Assembly: GCA_002336815.1 (NCBI GenBank)
Contig: DDEU01000015.1
Coordinates: forward strand, 1 to 59,537
Length of the DNA: 59,537 nt
From: Chitinophagaceae bacterium UBA1946
Lineage (GTDB): Bacteria > Bacteroidota > Bacteroidia > Chitinophagales > Chitinophagaceae
Direction of reading: 5' to 3'
In this document: positions 37,901 to 45,577 of the stretch, piece by piece
Position numbering within the stretch: the stretch's first letter is position 1
Layout of the letters: each line of letters starts with the position of its first letter
The notes under the pieces: model-generated
Seen by the model: only the letters and a program-made list of their open reading frames with translations
Told to the model about the DNA's origin: nothing
Databases searched by the model: none
Position numbers and translations under genes: made by a program

Positions 37901-38010
37901 GCATTGACTTTTAAAGAAAAAAAGACCAGTAGGATAAAAACAAAACAACCCTGTATAGCATGGCTTACAGCGTATCCTGTTTTATTTTTACCGGGAGCGG
38001 TTACTTTCAT
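31927..38010 (-). CDS. giant T9SS-secreted repeat protein, 2027 aa
   Basis: N-terminal signal region (FVFILLVFFSLKVNAQA, about residues 20-38). Residues about 130-680 hold six PKD-like repeats of about 90 residues (QTICSGAAVTPLV ... TYTWTRNN ... VTFTITPTANGC). One PKD-like domain follows, then residues about 768-1580 hold eleven 73-residue repeats of the bacterial InlB-like/Flg_new_2 type (ITASAGTNGSITPAG ... DVLVDGVSQGAISSYTF ... HSISASF). They alternate strictly between two kinds with one Cys each (see findings). A SprB-type repeat follows (SCFGSSTGLINLTTTGGTAP), two further Ig-like domains, and a T9SS sorting domain (FIIYPNPATAKAILSF to QRLVKQ). It is likely a long cell-surface filament or adhesin. 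Confidence 0.9.
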   Translation of the reverse strand: MKVTAPGKNKTGYAVSHAIQGCFVFILLVFFSLKVNAQATCVGVIDGSRNEFCVASGSITFSNAVTSGENVQWLSSGDGTFNNAFLQNPTYTPGPNDITNGYVYIYLDVYKDDPVNFCSVLPVVTLHLGNMRTVATPASQTICYGSAISAIVLSGPVSSTTYTWTRDNTSIGGTTGTSGTGTIRGNILNTTANPLTVTFTITPTTPSCTGTPITATVLVNPRITATASTATQTICSGAAIAPIALSSTANNTTYTWTRDNAASVTGIAASGTGNITGTLTNTTASPVTVTFTVTPTANGCTGTAITSTVIVNPSANVVTTTPALQSTCSGAAITNIIPSGGVGGTTYSWTRNNTATVTGVAASGTGSIAGALTNTTSAPLYVTFTITPSTNACTNRASVLVNPVPAAVVTPSAQTICSGAAVTPLVASAAVSGTTYTWTRNNTASVTGIAASGSGNTIAGALTNTTASPVTVTFTITPTANGCAGTPVTATVLVNPGITGAVSAAPLTQTICSGATVTPIIGSGGGSGTTFSWTRDNNVAVTGIPVSGSDNVTGVLTNLTTSPVTVTFTITPTRNGCAGTPVTASVVVNGAVQAAAIPSVQSICSGTTISPVVFSGAASYSWTRDNSVAVTGIAASGSGSISGTLTNTTAAPVTVTFTIIPTTGACTGIPVTATVIVNPRPSAVLSGSQAVCSAGASPILSVAFNGTAPFAFTYTDGTTPVTVNAVSANPYTFTVPALSKTYTLTALNDAACTALPAGLSGTAVLSPASYTITASAGTNGSITPAGATVLACGNNQVYSITPNAGYTILDVLVDGVSQGAISSYTFSNLNASHSITASFSAVLYSITATSGADGSITPSGTISVGTGGSQTFSISASPCYQVADVLVDGVSQGAISTYTFSNVTASHTISVSCAPLIYPIVAAAGSNGTITPAGSTPVNCGSNQLYTITADAGFAIQDVIVDGISQGAIGTYTFNNVTASHTISAVFSAGVQIITAGAGTNGSITPSGAVSVANGSNQTFGISANSCYQVANVLVDGVSQGAINTFTFSNVTVPHSISATFSQLLYLITAGAGANGTISSAGATPVGCGNSQVYTITPDAGFAVQDVLVDGISQGAITTYTFTNVTAAHTISATFSAGGFSINATAGANGTITPAGSVGVASGGNQTFNIAANNCYQVADVLVDGVSQGAVSTYTFSNVTAPHSISVTFSQLTYVITASAGTNGTISTPGASSVGCGNSHSYTITPDAGFAVQDVLVDGVSQGAITSYTFSNVTAAHSISAVFVAGAHIITATAGINGTITPSGAVQVGNGSSQTFSIAASSCYQVADVVVDGVSQGAISSYTFTNVTAPHSISASFSAFTYIITASAGSNGSITPAGATPVNCGSNQTYSIAANAGFAIQDVIVDGISQGGITTYTFNNVTATHTISAVFSVASINITASAGANGTITPAGNVAVNSGSNQSFNIAAASCYRIADVLVDGVSAGAVSTYSFTNVTVPHTISASFTALTYAITASAGANGTITPAGVTNVNCGSNQTYTIAASVGFAVQSVIVDGVSQGAISSYTFTNVTAAHTISASFIAVSCTAPTLTTSQNNVSCFGSSTGLINLTTTGGTAPFTYSWTGPNGFASSLKNITGLAAGSYNVVVTANGGCTASRSVTIAQPAAALKATITAPVIVCNGTTTTLTVVGSGGAGTRQFSLNGGAYQTTTTFTVTASATPYIVTVKDGNNCFATSNSLVIAPAATAIPAVPSSIDGQAYGLCGGGNFMYGTPAVPTATSYYWTVPVSFTVAAGQGTNQIQLTIPPSFNTNNTGITVFAKNACGSSASYRLGLYSVLTYPGTAITGASSVNPGQTNVQYSLPNTVGATYNWLVPAGATVASGQGTSTVSVNFGTTSGNVSVDITNACGTGARVSKAVTFNASRPSSAGQNISAQKTVAAVNNVAVPAGFIIYPNPATAKAILSFNAAKAGGKYEVMITSAAGKNLLVKSGVTLAGINMLQIDLNGLSNGIYFVKLSGEGGVQTQRLVKQ
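33268..35705 (-). repeat. eleven tandem ~222-bp repeats inside the 2027-aa protein gene
   Basis: DNA-level tandem repeats encoding eleven ~73-residue beta repeats. Odd repeats (1,3,5,7,9,11) carry Cys in the motif CG(N/S)xQ; even repeats (2,4,6,8,10) carry Cys in the motif CYQVA or CYRIA. The pattern gives a higher-order unit of two repeats, roughly 440 bp. Confidence 0.88.
35975..37620 (-). repeat. six PKD-like ~270-bp repeats in the 2027-aa protein gene
   Basis: Six imperfect repeats of about 270 bp encode the 'QTICSGAxxTP ... TWTRDN ... GxLTNTTASPVTVTFT' domains. They are more diverged than the adjacent 222-bp set. Confidence 0.8.
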
Positions 38011-38599
38011 TTATACTGCAGTTGATGGGGTGATGAATGACTTTTTATATCCTGATTTCTAATAATTCTTTATTACACGCCAAACTGTTGTGCACAGAAT
38101 GCCGGATAAAATACTTGTTGATGGTAACTTCGCCGCCAGGCACATCACGAAAGGATGAACGTATAGTGGAGCAATTACCGGGTTAAGGTTTATTCAATAA
38201 GAATTCAGAACGCAGGTGAACAAAAGGATATTAGCAATTGCATTTTATGATTGCAATGACCTGGGATTATAGGGCAATAAGCTGGCTGAAATCGGAGGAT
38301 ATAGGTAAATTTACGGTTCAAATTTATTACTATAAAAACAATGTTGCAAATATATTTGATAACTTTTCTTATTTTAGCTGCTTTAACGCTTAACAATTTT
38401 TCCTATCCTATTCCAATTAATAAGCCATTTGCCGGCAACTTATAGCCGGCAGGCCCAATAAATCGTTTGAAAAACCTGTATCATCCAGTTCCCCATTAAG
38501 AGACAGTATTGATTTCACTGAGGTTTCGCCGGTTTGCAAATAGTAAGAAGCTGATAAGTAATTACTTAAAAAAATATGTGTCACGCTAAATAATTTTAA
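38011..38599. other. divergent intergenic region, no gene recognised
   Basis: 589 bases between the giant protein gene (leftward) and the tyrosinase gene (rightward). The region is AT-rich, with no conserved frame, tRNA or strong terminator. TAATTTTA at about 38590, a 7/8 match to TAnnTTTG, lies just before the tyrosinase start. It presumably holds both promoters. Confidence 0.4.
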
Positions 38600-40090
38600 A
38601 TGAAAAATTTTCCGCTCATTTTCGGAGGTCTCATTTTCGGAATTTTATTATTTTTTGTTCCATCAGGTAGAAAAGAAGCAGTAACCGGTAAAAACAAAAG
38701 GCCTGCTGTAAATATTATTGAATGCAATCCTGCAGCGCCATTGTTATTGAATGTAACCTCATTCAAAAGCAGGTATGGCCTGGAACCAATGCGGGTGCGG
38801 AAGAACATTGATCTGTTAACACAGGCAGAGATCAATGCCATAAAGGTTGGGGTGATCAAAATGAAGGCGTTGCCCTACACCAATCCCACCAGTTGGACCT
38901 ACCAGTCTGCCATACATGGCACATTGCTTACTGATAACCTGCCTTTATGGAACAGTTGCCATAAACCTACAGAAGCCAATTTCTTCCTGGCCTGGCACAG
39001 GATGTTCGTTTATTTTTTTGAGAGGATCCTGAGATCTAAATCAGGCAGGGCCAATCTTACCATACCTTACTGGGATTATCAAACCAATCTGGTGATGCAC
39101 CCTGCTTTCCGTGACAACAGCCCCGGTAACCCGCTGTACAATGTTCGCACAGCAGCCATTAATGCGGGAGGCGCCTTGCCCAGCAGTATCCAAACTGCCT
39201 TCAACAACTCGCTTGACATTATACCATATTACACTTTCCAAAGCAACCTCAATACTGGTCCGCATGGCTCGGTACACACTGCTATCAGCGGCGATATGGC
39301 CGGTGTTACTACGGCAGCGAAAGACCCCATCTTTTGGGTACACCATTCCGAGATTGACCGCCTCTGGGAAGTATGGCGCAGCAAATGTGCCGGAAGGGCC
39401 AACCCCATTGATACTACCTGGCTGAATAAAACCTATACTTTTTTTGATGAGAACGGAACACCGGTTGCCCTTAAAGGAAGTGACGTGGTGGAGATATCAA
39501 CCCAACTGAACTACAAATATGATGATCTGCCTGCAGTGATCACCTGCCCTGCCGCACGCCCCGCCACGGTGAGCAGGCAAACCCTCATCACAAAAGAAGC
39601 CCCGGTTGAACTGCGTGGCAAAAAACAAAACACCAATTTTACAAGGGAATCAGCGGAAGGCCTGGAAACCTTCGTTAGTACCAAACACAGGAACACTTTT
39701 AATTTTGCCAATAGCGTTACCCCGGAACGTCTCACCATTACTTTTGAAGGCCTGCGGATAGAGCAGATGCCGGAGGGAGTGATCGAGGTTTACCTGAACC
39801 TGCCCGCAGGGCAAACCCCTGTTGCTTCCAGCAAATATTTTGTAGGCCTGTTGGATCTTTTTTCGGCAGAACATCACAACAATCATTACGCTGCTGTGCA
39901 AAATGAAGATCAAACCGAAATAGACGCCACCAAAGCTGCCCGTGCCCTGGGCCTTACGGTACACAGTTTACAGAATGCTACTCTTTCATTTTATGTAAGA
40001 GGCATCAGCCTGCGTGGTACGGAAGCGCCTGCAGCAGCGCAGATCAGCATCCGCCACATTAAATTTTCTGTAGACAGGTACCAAAACTAA
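38600..40090 (+). CDS. plant-type polyphenol oxidase (tyrosinase family), exported
   Basis: 496 residues with an N-terminal hydrophobic signal (residues 4-23). A type-3 copper centre is visible: CuA His106 (AIHG), His121 (SCHKP) and His133 (FFLAWHRMF), CuB His222 and His226 (GPHGSVH) and one of His248/249 (WVHHSEIDRLW). A DWL-type linker domain follows (DTTWLNKTYTFFDENG), and the last 140 residues resemble the KFDV C-terminal domain of plant polyphenol oxidases (IEVYLNLPAGQ ... YFVGLLDLFS ... AQISIRHIKFS). In plants that domain covers the active site until removed. The enzyme oxidises monophenols or o-diphenols to quinones with O2. It is followed 6 bases later by a lipoprotein homologous to its own C-terminal domain. 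Confidence 0.92.
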   Translation: MKNFPLIFGGLIFGILLFFVPSGRKEAVTGKNKRPAVNIIECNPAAPLLLNVTSFKSRYGLEPMRVRKNIDLLTQAEINAIKVGVIKMKALPYTNPTSWTYQSAIHGTLLTDNLPLWNSCHKPTEANFFLAWHRMFVYFFERILRSKSGRANLTIPYWDYQTNLVMHPAFRDNSPGNPLYNVRTAAINAGGALPSSIQTAFNNSLDIIPYYTFQSNLNTGPHGSVHTAISGDMAGVTTAAKDPIFWVHHSEIDRLWEVWRSKCAGRANPIDTTWLNKTYTFFDENGTPVALKGSDVVEISTQLNYKYDDLPAVITCPAARPATVSRQTLITKEAPVELRGKKQNTNFTRESAEGLETFVSTKHRNTFNFANSVTPERLTITFEGLRIEQMPEGVIEVYLNLPAGQTPVASSKYFVGLLDLFSAEHHNNHYAAVQNEDQTEIDATKAARALGLTVHSLQNATLSFYVRGISLRGTEAPAAAQISIRHIKFSVDRYQN

Positions 40091-40096
40091 CCTGCC

Positions 40097-40645
40097 ATGA
40101 CGTGGTCGCTACAACTGCTGTTTGCAACCTTATTGCTGCTCAATTGCAGCGATACCAGACAGGCCGCTGATAACAGGGTGCTTACAGACAGCGTAGTATT
40201 GTTTAAAAAAGACAGCGCTTTTACCGCAGGCGAGGTTCCTGCACTTATAAAATGTAACCTTGTAAAGAAGCCATTTACGGTAAGCACTGAAGACAATTCC
40301 CGGATATTACTTATGCTTGATAACCCCGTATTGACAGCTCCGGCTGAAGGAGTTTATGAAGTGTATGTTACAGGGGTTCAACAGGATGTTACCATGCTTG
40401 CTGCTGACCAAAAATCCTTTGCAGGATTGCTCGACCTGTATTCTCTTACCGCCCCCGGTGTAAAGCAGCAACTTGAACTGGACATTACCGAAAAGGTAAA
40501 CCCGCTTTTTTATCAGCAGAAGGCATATCCGGTTTTTTACATATACATCCGGTTAACGACTGTGCAGGATGCCAATAAAAAGAATGTTCCCAATCCCGGC
40601 TCATTGCATTTCAGCAGTGCAGCCATTCTGCAGGTTAAGAATTGA
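40097..40645 (+). CDS. lipoprotein homologous to the polyphenol oxidase C-terminal (KFDV-like) domain
   Basis: 182 residues. The lipobox LLLNC (Cys16) predicts a lipoprotein. The mature part aligns with the last ~140 residues of the upstream tyrosinase: EGVYEVYVTG with EGVIEVYLNL, KSFAGLLDLYSL with KYFVGLLDLFSA, and PGSLHFSSAAIL with AAQISIRHIKFS. It is thus a free-standing paralogue of the shielding domain, encoded 6 bases after the oxidase stop and surely co-transcribed. By inference it might anchor, cap, mature or copper-load the oxidase at the membrane. I know of no characterised protein of this kind. Confidence 0.8.
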   Translation: MTWSLQLLFATLLLLNCSDTRQAADNRVLTDSVVLFKKDSAFTAGEVPALIKCNLVKKPFTVSTEDNSRILLMLDNPVLTAPAEGVYEVYVTGVQQDVTMLAADQKSFAGLLDLYSLTAPGVKQQLELDITEKVNPLFYQQKAYPVFYIYIRLTTVQDANKKNVPNPGSLHFSSAAILQVKN

Positions 40646-40833
40646 CTGACTGCAACCTGGAGAAGCCTGCCAACAATAGAAATCAATCCAATTGACTCTC
40701 CGGCCAAAATAATTTGCGAATATACGAACCTGTTATACCACATCTTTGACGGGTAACTTAGAAGGATCAGGAGAATAAAAATGCGGGTTGCTGCATTTAA
40801 CTGTAACTACCCTTGCAGCCATCTTTTTTAAAA

Positions 40834-40872
40834 GCAATAAGCCGGATGCAAAGGATGCACCCGGCTTATTGC
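40834..40872. terminator. terminator hairpin between convergent genes
   Basis: GCAATAAGCCGG (40834-40845) pairs perfectly with CCGGCTTATTGC (40861-40872), with an inner TGCA pairing; A/T runs flank it (TTTTTTAAAA upstream). It lies between the KFDV-like lipoprotein (plus) and the LVIVD lipoprotein (minus). Confidence 0.7.
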
Positions 40873-40889
40873 AGACAAATAACGTCTTC

Positions 40890-42155
40890 CTATCTTTTTA
40901 CAGGCATAAAACTCAGCAGGCGTACCTGGTTGATATTGCTGTAATCGTATTGGTATAAACCCTTACTGCAAACAACAATGGCCCTGTTGCCTCCTGTTAT
41001 GATATCATAAGGTTCATTGCTGGGTACCTGCTGTAATAACTGCAATGCTGCAGGATTGGATGCATTGTATATTTTAACTGCCGCATCATCACATACAAAC
41101 AACAGGTTGCCGTCTTTACTAAGCCCGGTAGGTTTGGTAAGCGGGTATGTTTTTACGAGTTGTGAATGCTGAATATCATTGATGTCGATCACATGCATTT
41201 CGTTGGCGCTGCCACCGCAGTCATCTCCTGAATGCAGGGTCACATAGGCAAAATGGTCATCTGCAATCACCGGGTCGCAGGCTTGGCCATGGCTGAATGT
41301 GCCGAGCGATACAGGTAATTCAGGATTGCTCACATCATACATGAACATACCGGTTGATGACCCGAGAAAAAGTTTGTCTTTGAAAGGGAACACAGTTTCC
41401 AGGTCAAAGCCAGCAAAGAAAGAAGTATCCCGTTTAAGTTCGGCCGCATTGCGAACATCCACGATACCAAGACTGTGCATTTCTGTAATTGCATACAAGT
41501 GATCGTTCATTAATACCATTCCTGCCATTGAACCGGCAGTACCAGCCGACTTAACGAAATTGGCCGACATAGCAAGCGGATCGCCGTTAAAAATGGGGCA
41601 AAAATCACAGGCATTGGGTGGATACGTATCTGCAGCTACAGTGGTATCCTTTTCCAGCCAGTCTGCGGCCACCAAATCATCCATAAATACCTGCTTTCCG
41701 TATACATAGGTACGGCCGTAAAAAAAGTTTGAAAGTGTGCTTGTAATACTTACATGATGAGGATTGCTGATATCCAGCGACAGCAAATCCGTGTACATAT
41801 CAGCATACAGGATATTGTCTTTAATGGCGATATCAAGATTGCCGGGGATAGACAAAAAAGCCACCTGTACCGGCCTGGAAGGGTTACTGTTGTCAATGAT
41901 ATGGATGCCCTTGTTGATTTCGTTTAGATAAATAAAATTGTCTTTGATATAAATTTTCCCGGCATGTTCAATAGATTGGTTGGCTGCACCATTGATAGAT
42001 GCCAGCACAACAGCTTTTGACTTGTACACGGGAGTATAGATCTTGTAAGTTTTGGTATTGGCAGTACTGGTATCTTTTTTACAGGCGCCGAAAAAAAGGA
42101 GGCTGGCTAACAGTATGTAACTATGCCATGACAGGAGTGTAGTGATTTTTTTCAT
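40890..42155 (-). CDS. LVIVD-repeat lipoprotein (beta-propeller-like)
   Basis: 421 residues from the ATG at 42155 (MKKITTLLSWHSYILLASLL), chosen because it starts a lipoprotein signal with lipobox FFGAC; the upstream 27 codons lack sense. The mature protein is a chain of LVIVD repeats (GIHIIDNSNPSRPVQVAFL, LLSLDISNPHHVSI, MFMYDVSNPELPVSLGTF, VKIYNASNPAALQLL), which probably form a beta-propeller. A Cys-rich loop (NACDFCPIFNGD) is unusual. LVIVD proteins are surface lipoproteins of unknown function, sometimes proposed to bind ligands. A terminator lies downstream, shared with the oxidase operon. Confidence 0.88.
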   Translation of the reverse strand: MKKITTLLSWHSYILLASLLFFGACKKDTSTANTKTYKIYTPVYKSKAVVLASINGAANQSIEHAGKIYIKDNFIYLNEINKGIHIIDNSNPSRPVQVAFLSIPGNLDIAIKDNILYADMYTDLLSLDISNPHHVSITSTLSNFFYGRTYVYGKQVFMDDLVAADWLEKDTTVAADTYPPNACDFCPIFNGDPLAMSANFVKSAGTAGSMAGMVLMNDHLYAITEMHSLGIVDVRNAAELKRDTSFFAGFDLETVFPFKDKLFLGSSTGMFMYDVSNPELPVSLGTFSHGQACDPVIADDHFAYVTLHSGDDCGGSANEMHVIDINDIQHSQLVKTYPLTKPTGLSKDGNLLFVCDDAAVKIYNASNPAALQLLQQVPSNEPYDIITGGNRAIVVCSKGLYQYDYSNINQVRLLSFMPVKR

Positions 42156-42274
42156 ACAATTAGTTTTAAATGCTGACAACCCAATCAACAGGATGGTTGC
42201 ATGCAGTGTAAATTTACATTTTTCCCCGGCAACCACCCTTGAAAGCTATTCAAAAACAGGTGTAATATAAAAGT

Positions 42275-42298
42275 AAAGCAGCCCGTACAGGCTGCTTT
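42275..42298 (-). terminator. hairpin terminator downstream of the SYLF pseudogene
   Basis: AAAGCAGCC (42275-42283) and GGCTGCTTT (42290-42298) with a 6-base loop. On the minus strand it is followed by ACTTTTATATT. It separates the broken SYLF gene from the LVIVD gene. Confidence 0.7.
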
Positions 42299-42335
42299 AT
42301 TATGCAGGCAATACCTGCTAAAGGCATGAGACCGG

Positions 42336-42901
42336 TTAGAATGCTGTATAGGTAAACTTTTGTCCACCCACAGATGCTTCCAGCATGAGCCCTCCCCTTT
42401 CCTGTGTAAATACCAGCACACCGTCAGCATATTTTGCATTGGCAGAGGCACCGGATTTTGCAGCCACGGCAGATACCTGTCCGCTAAACTCGACCTTGTC
42501 CTCTTTAAAATGTTGCAATGCTTCTTTGGTTTCAAGAAAGATCACTTCCCTATAACTTTGCCCACCCGCCTGGGCGCCGACTGTAACCTGTATCATTTTA
42601 GCTTTGCCTGCGGCGCTGCCATTTTCGTACAGTATTCCTTTTCCACCTGCACCGCCAACTACCAATCCTCCCTTACCAATATTGGAAAGATCACGTATCC
42701 TGCCGCAGTTTTAAACAATGTTGCAAGGCCTTCATCAGCTTTTATAAAAGCAGCTTTTGCTTCCTTGCTTTCCCCGATCAACTTATCATTTGATTCTTCT
42801 TTTTCTGCTGCTGTTTTTTAAGCGGTCATCGTTGCAGGGATCATTAGTCCGCCTGCTGTTAATAATAGGCCTGCCATGTAAACAAAAATTTTCTTTTTCA
42901 T
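42336..42901 (-). pseudogene. broken SYLF/Ysc84-domain gene (nonsense plus frameshift)
   Basis: Reading from the ATG at 42901 gives a signal peptide (MKKKIFVYMAGLLLTAGGLM) that meets TAA at codon 28 (42818-42820), where CAA (Gln) would restore the frame. The frame then continues through KTAAEKEESNDKLIGESK and LATLFKTAAGYVIFP. Around 42679-42685 one base is missing; after it the protein resumes in the next frame as NIGKGGLVVGGAGGKGI and ends FTQERGGLMLEASVGGQKF. With both lesions repaired, the product is about 188 residues, matching SYLF-domain lipid-binding proteins (Ysc84/BPSL1445-like) exported to the periplasm. Only the last 109 residues remain as an intact frame, without a signal. Sequencing error is the alternative for either lesion. 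Confidence 0.82.
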
Positions 42902-43283
42902 ACAATGAATGTTTTTAAAAATGATTTGAATAAATACAAAACTTATGTTTTGCCATGGTTGTATTTGCAAATCATTTGCCATTAAAGCTCACCAGTATAT
43001 CCCTCTATGTAAAAAGTTCAATAATTGCTTTTCACAGGAAGTATCCATGACCGATGCTTATTAAAAAAATGATTTAATCCATCATGTTATCTTTTATGAA
43101 ATAATGAGATACTCGTTTGTAGAAATGGTTCCCCAAATAAGGAGTGTGAAAACTATCATAGAGAAAACAATTGTCCAGATTCCACTTGTACCAGGAGATA
43201 CTGTATCAATTTATTTATGGCAGGCATTTGGATATTAACAACCTGTTACAAAAACCAGTGAACCACATTTAATAACGATAAGC
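42902..43283. other. divergent intergenic region, no gene recognised
   Basis: 382 AT-rich bases between the broken SYLF gene and the Mla operon. No frame or RNA gene is recognised; the rightward half presumably holds the mlaE promoter. Confidence 0.4.
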
Positions 43284-44057
43284 ATGATGCCAGAACAAAG
43301 CCGATTTTCCAAAACATTGTTCTACATAGCTGAACAGGCTTATTTTTTAAAGTCATTTTTTCGCAACGCTTTTAAAAAGGGATTTGAATGGGAAGAGTTG
43401 TTCCGGCAATCTTATATCATTGGATATAAGTCTATCGGGATAGTAACCTTAACGGGTTTTATCTTAGGTATTGTGTTAACTCTTCAGTCGTTGCCAACCT
43501 TAAAAGAATTTGGTGCCGTAAGTTATATCCCCAGCATGGTTTCTGTTTCTATCATCCGGGAAATAGGGCCGGTAATAATTGCGCTGATCTGTGCAGGAAA
43601 AATTGCTTCCAGCATTGGAGCAGAACTGGGCAGTATGAACGTGACCGAACAGATCGAAGCAATGGAAGTATCAGGCGCCAACCCGGTGCAATACCTGGTG
43701 GTGACCCGTATACTTGCCTGCACAGTTATGGTACCCCTGCTTACGATCTTTGCAGATGCCATGGCACTCATCGGCGGTTTTATTGCAAGTAAACTGAGTG
43801 TGGGCATCAGCATGCAGTTGTATTTTTCAAAAGGCCTTACCATTCTTGAATACAGCGATGTGCTGCCTGCAGTGATCAAAACAATATTCTTCGGTTTTAC
43901 CATTGGCTTTGTGGGTTGCTATAAGGGTTTCACCGCTAACAGTGGCACCGCAAGTGTTGGACTGGCAGCGAATTCTGCCGTGGTCAATTCCTCCATACTC
44001 ATCATCATCATTGATGCGATCGTTGTACAGATCAGCAATTCACTTTTTTATTCTTAA
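43284..44057 (+). CDS. mlaE: MlaE-type ABC transporter permease
   Basis: 257 residues, the usual MlaE length. Five or six hydrophobic helices, with the family core GFILGIVLTLQSLPTLKEFG, VSIIREIGPVIIALICAGKIASSIGAELGSMNVTEQIEAM (the conserved 'REIGP...A...AG..GS...AELG.M...EQI.A' block) and the C-terminal IIIIDAIVVQISN. MlaE is the membrane permease of the phospholipid transporter that keeps outer-membrane lipid asymmetry. It is the first gene of an operon followed 6 bases later by the ATPase and then the MCE protein. In-frame ATGs at 43284 and 43287 are equivalent starts. Confidence 0.94.
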   Translation: MMPEQSRFSKTLFYIAEQAYFLKSFFRNAFKKGFEWEELFRQSYIIGYKSIGIVTLTGFILGIVLTLQSLPTLKEFGAVSYIPSMVSVSIIREIGPVIIALICAGKIASSIGAELGSMNVTEQIEAMEVSGANPVQYLVVTRILACTVMVPLLTIFADAMALIGGFIASKLSVGISMQLYFSKGLTILEYSDVLPAVIKTIFFGFTIGFVGCYKGFTANSGTASVGLAANSAVVNSSILIIIIDAIVVQISNSLFYS

Positions 44058-44063
44058 ACCGCT

Positions 44064-44792
44064 ATGGAAAAAGTTATCGAAATACAGGGGCTTAAAAAAA
44101 GTTTTGGCAAAGCTGCCATACTTACAGATATGTGCCTCACGGTAAACAGGGGTGAAAATATGGTTGTACTCGGTAAGTCAGGCACAGGCAAATCGGTTAC
44201 CATAAAATGTATTGCAGGCTTACTTACACCGGATGAAGGATCCCTAAAGGTATTTGGAAAGGAAGTAAAAGAAATGGATGAAGATGAATTGAAGGCCATG
44301 CGGCACCGCATTGGTTTTCTTTTCCAGGGTGCCGCTTTATACGATTCCATGACGGTAAGGGAAAACCTTGCTTTTCCGCTGAAGAGAGTACTGAAATTAA
44401 AAGACAAACAGGAAATAGAAAGCCGCAGCATGGAGGTTTTGGAGGCTGTTGGTCTTGCAGATGCCATTGATAAAATGCCGGCTGATCTGAGCGGGGGTAT
44501 GCGTAAACGCATGGGGCTTGCCCGTACACTGGTATTGAAGCCGGAGATCATTCTTTATGATGAACCCACTACCGGGCTGGACACCATTACTTCCAAAGAA
44601 ATAAGTCATTTGATACTGGAAATGCAGGAACGCTACCAGGCAAGCGCCGTGATCATAACGCATGATATGAACTGTGCAAAAATAACCGGCGACAGGGTGA
44701 TGGTGATGAACGGGGGAAGGTGCGAAGCCGAAGGAACTTATGAAGAACTTGAAAATTCAAATGACCCATTTATACAATCATTCTTTAAATAA
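44064..44792 (+). CDS. mlaF: MlaF-type ABC transporter ATP-binding protein
   Basis: 242 residues. Walker A LGKSGTGKSVTIK (residues 35-47), Q-loop at GFLFQGAALYDSMTV, signature LSGGMRKRMGLART and Walker B IILYDEPTTGLD, with switch His in VIITHDMNC. The LSGGMRKR signature is specific for the Mla/Ttg2 group. It powers MlaE in moving phospholipids between the inner and outer membranes. The gene lies between MlaE (6 bases) and the MCE protein (5 bases), so the three are one operon. Confidence 0.95.
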   Translation: MEKVIEIQGLKKSFGKAAILTDMCLTVNRGENMVVLGKSGTGKSVTIKCIAGLLTPDEGSLKVFGKEVKEMDEDELKAMRHRIGFLFQGAALYDSMTVRENLAFPLKRVLKLKDKQEIESRSMEVLEAVGLADAIDKMPADLSGGMRKRMGLARTLVLKPEIILYDEPTTGLDTITSKEISHLILEMQERYQASAVIITHDMNCAKITGDRVMVMNGGRCEAEGTYEELENSNDPFIQSFFK

Positions 44793-44797
44793 TTACT

Positions 44798-45547
44798 ATG
44801 AATATTTCGGCTGCTCAAAAAACAAAAACAGGATTGTTTGTATTGTTCACCATTTTATTGTTGCTGGGGCTCATGTTCCTGATCGGCAAACAGCAACAAT
44901 TGTTCAGCGATACATTTGTAGTGAACACACAGTTTAAAAATATCGCCGGCACCAAAGAGGGAAGTTTCGTGCGTTTTGCCGGCATCAATATCGGCACGGT
45001 TCAAAGCATCAATATCATCAACGACAGCACCGTACAGCTGGCGTTGGATATCGAAAAAAAAGTGCAGCCTTTTATTAAAACAGATGCTGTTACCAGTATT
45101 GGCAGCGATGGGTTAATGGGTGATAAGATCATACTGGTAGCACCCGGCAATACTGGATCGCCGGTGGTAAAAGAAGGTGCCATGCTGAGAAGCAATAACC
45201 CGGTAGACATCGACAGGATACTCAACAACCTTTCAAAAGTATCCGACAATGCCACGGTGCTTACTGAAGGCCTTGCTAGTATCGTTGATAAAATAAACAG
45301 TGGCAAGGGCAGCATCGGTAAGCTGCTGGCAGACAACAGCCTGGCAAACAAAATGGAGAACACCATTGAATCGGCGAAACAAACAGCCAATACCATTACC
45401 AAAACTGCCAATACGGTAAATGAAAATATGCAGGCTGTAAAAAGCAGTTTTTTACTGAGGGGTTATTTTAAAAGAAAAGAAAGAAAACGTATTAAGGACT
45501 CAACAGAAAAAGCAAATAAATTACTGGAGAACAAAAAATCAGAATGA
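44798..45547 (+). CDS. mlaD: MlaD-type MCE-domain protein
   Basis: 249 residues. One N-terminal membrane helix (TGLFVLFTILLLLGLMFLIG) anchors an MCE domain in the periplasm (FKNIAGTKEGSFVRFAGINIGTVQSI ... TSIGSDGLMGDKIILVAPG). A helical C-terminal region follows (NKMENTIESAKQTANTITK) and ends in a Lys-rich tail (FKRKERKRIKDSTEKANKL). MlaD forms a hexameric ring that carries lipid across to the outer membrane. No MlaC, MlaB or MlaA is nearby, as is usual in Bacteroidota. A strong terminator follows. Confidence 0.93.
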   Translation: MNISAAQKTKTGLFVLFTILLLLGLMFLIGKQQQLFSDTFVVNTQFKNIAGTKEGSFVRFAGINIGTVQSINIINDSTVQLALDIEKKVQPFIKTDAVTSIGSDGLMGDKIILVAPGNTGSPVVKEGAMLRSNNPVDIDRILNNLSKVSDNATVLTEGLASIVDKINSGKGSIGKLLADNSLANKMENTIESAKQTANTITKTANTVNENMQAVKSSFLLRGYFKRKERKRIKDSTEKANKLLENKKSE

Positions 45548-45577
45548 TCCCCAACAACATATTCCTGCCTGGCACTT

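Noticed and set aside
38205..38396. 63-codon minus-strand frame in the gap before the tyrosinase
   Set aside because: No start context, no family match and AT-rich random-like composition.
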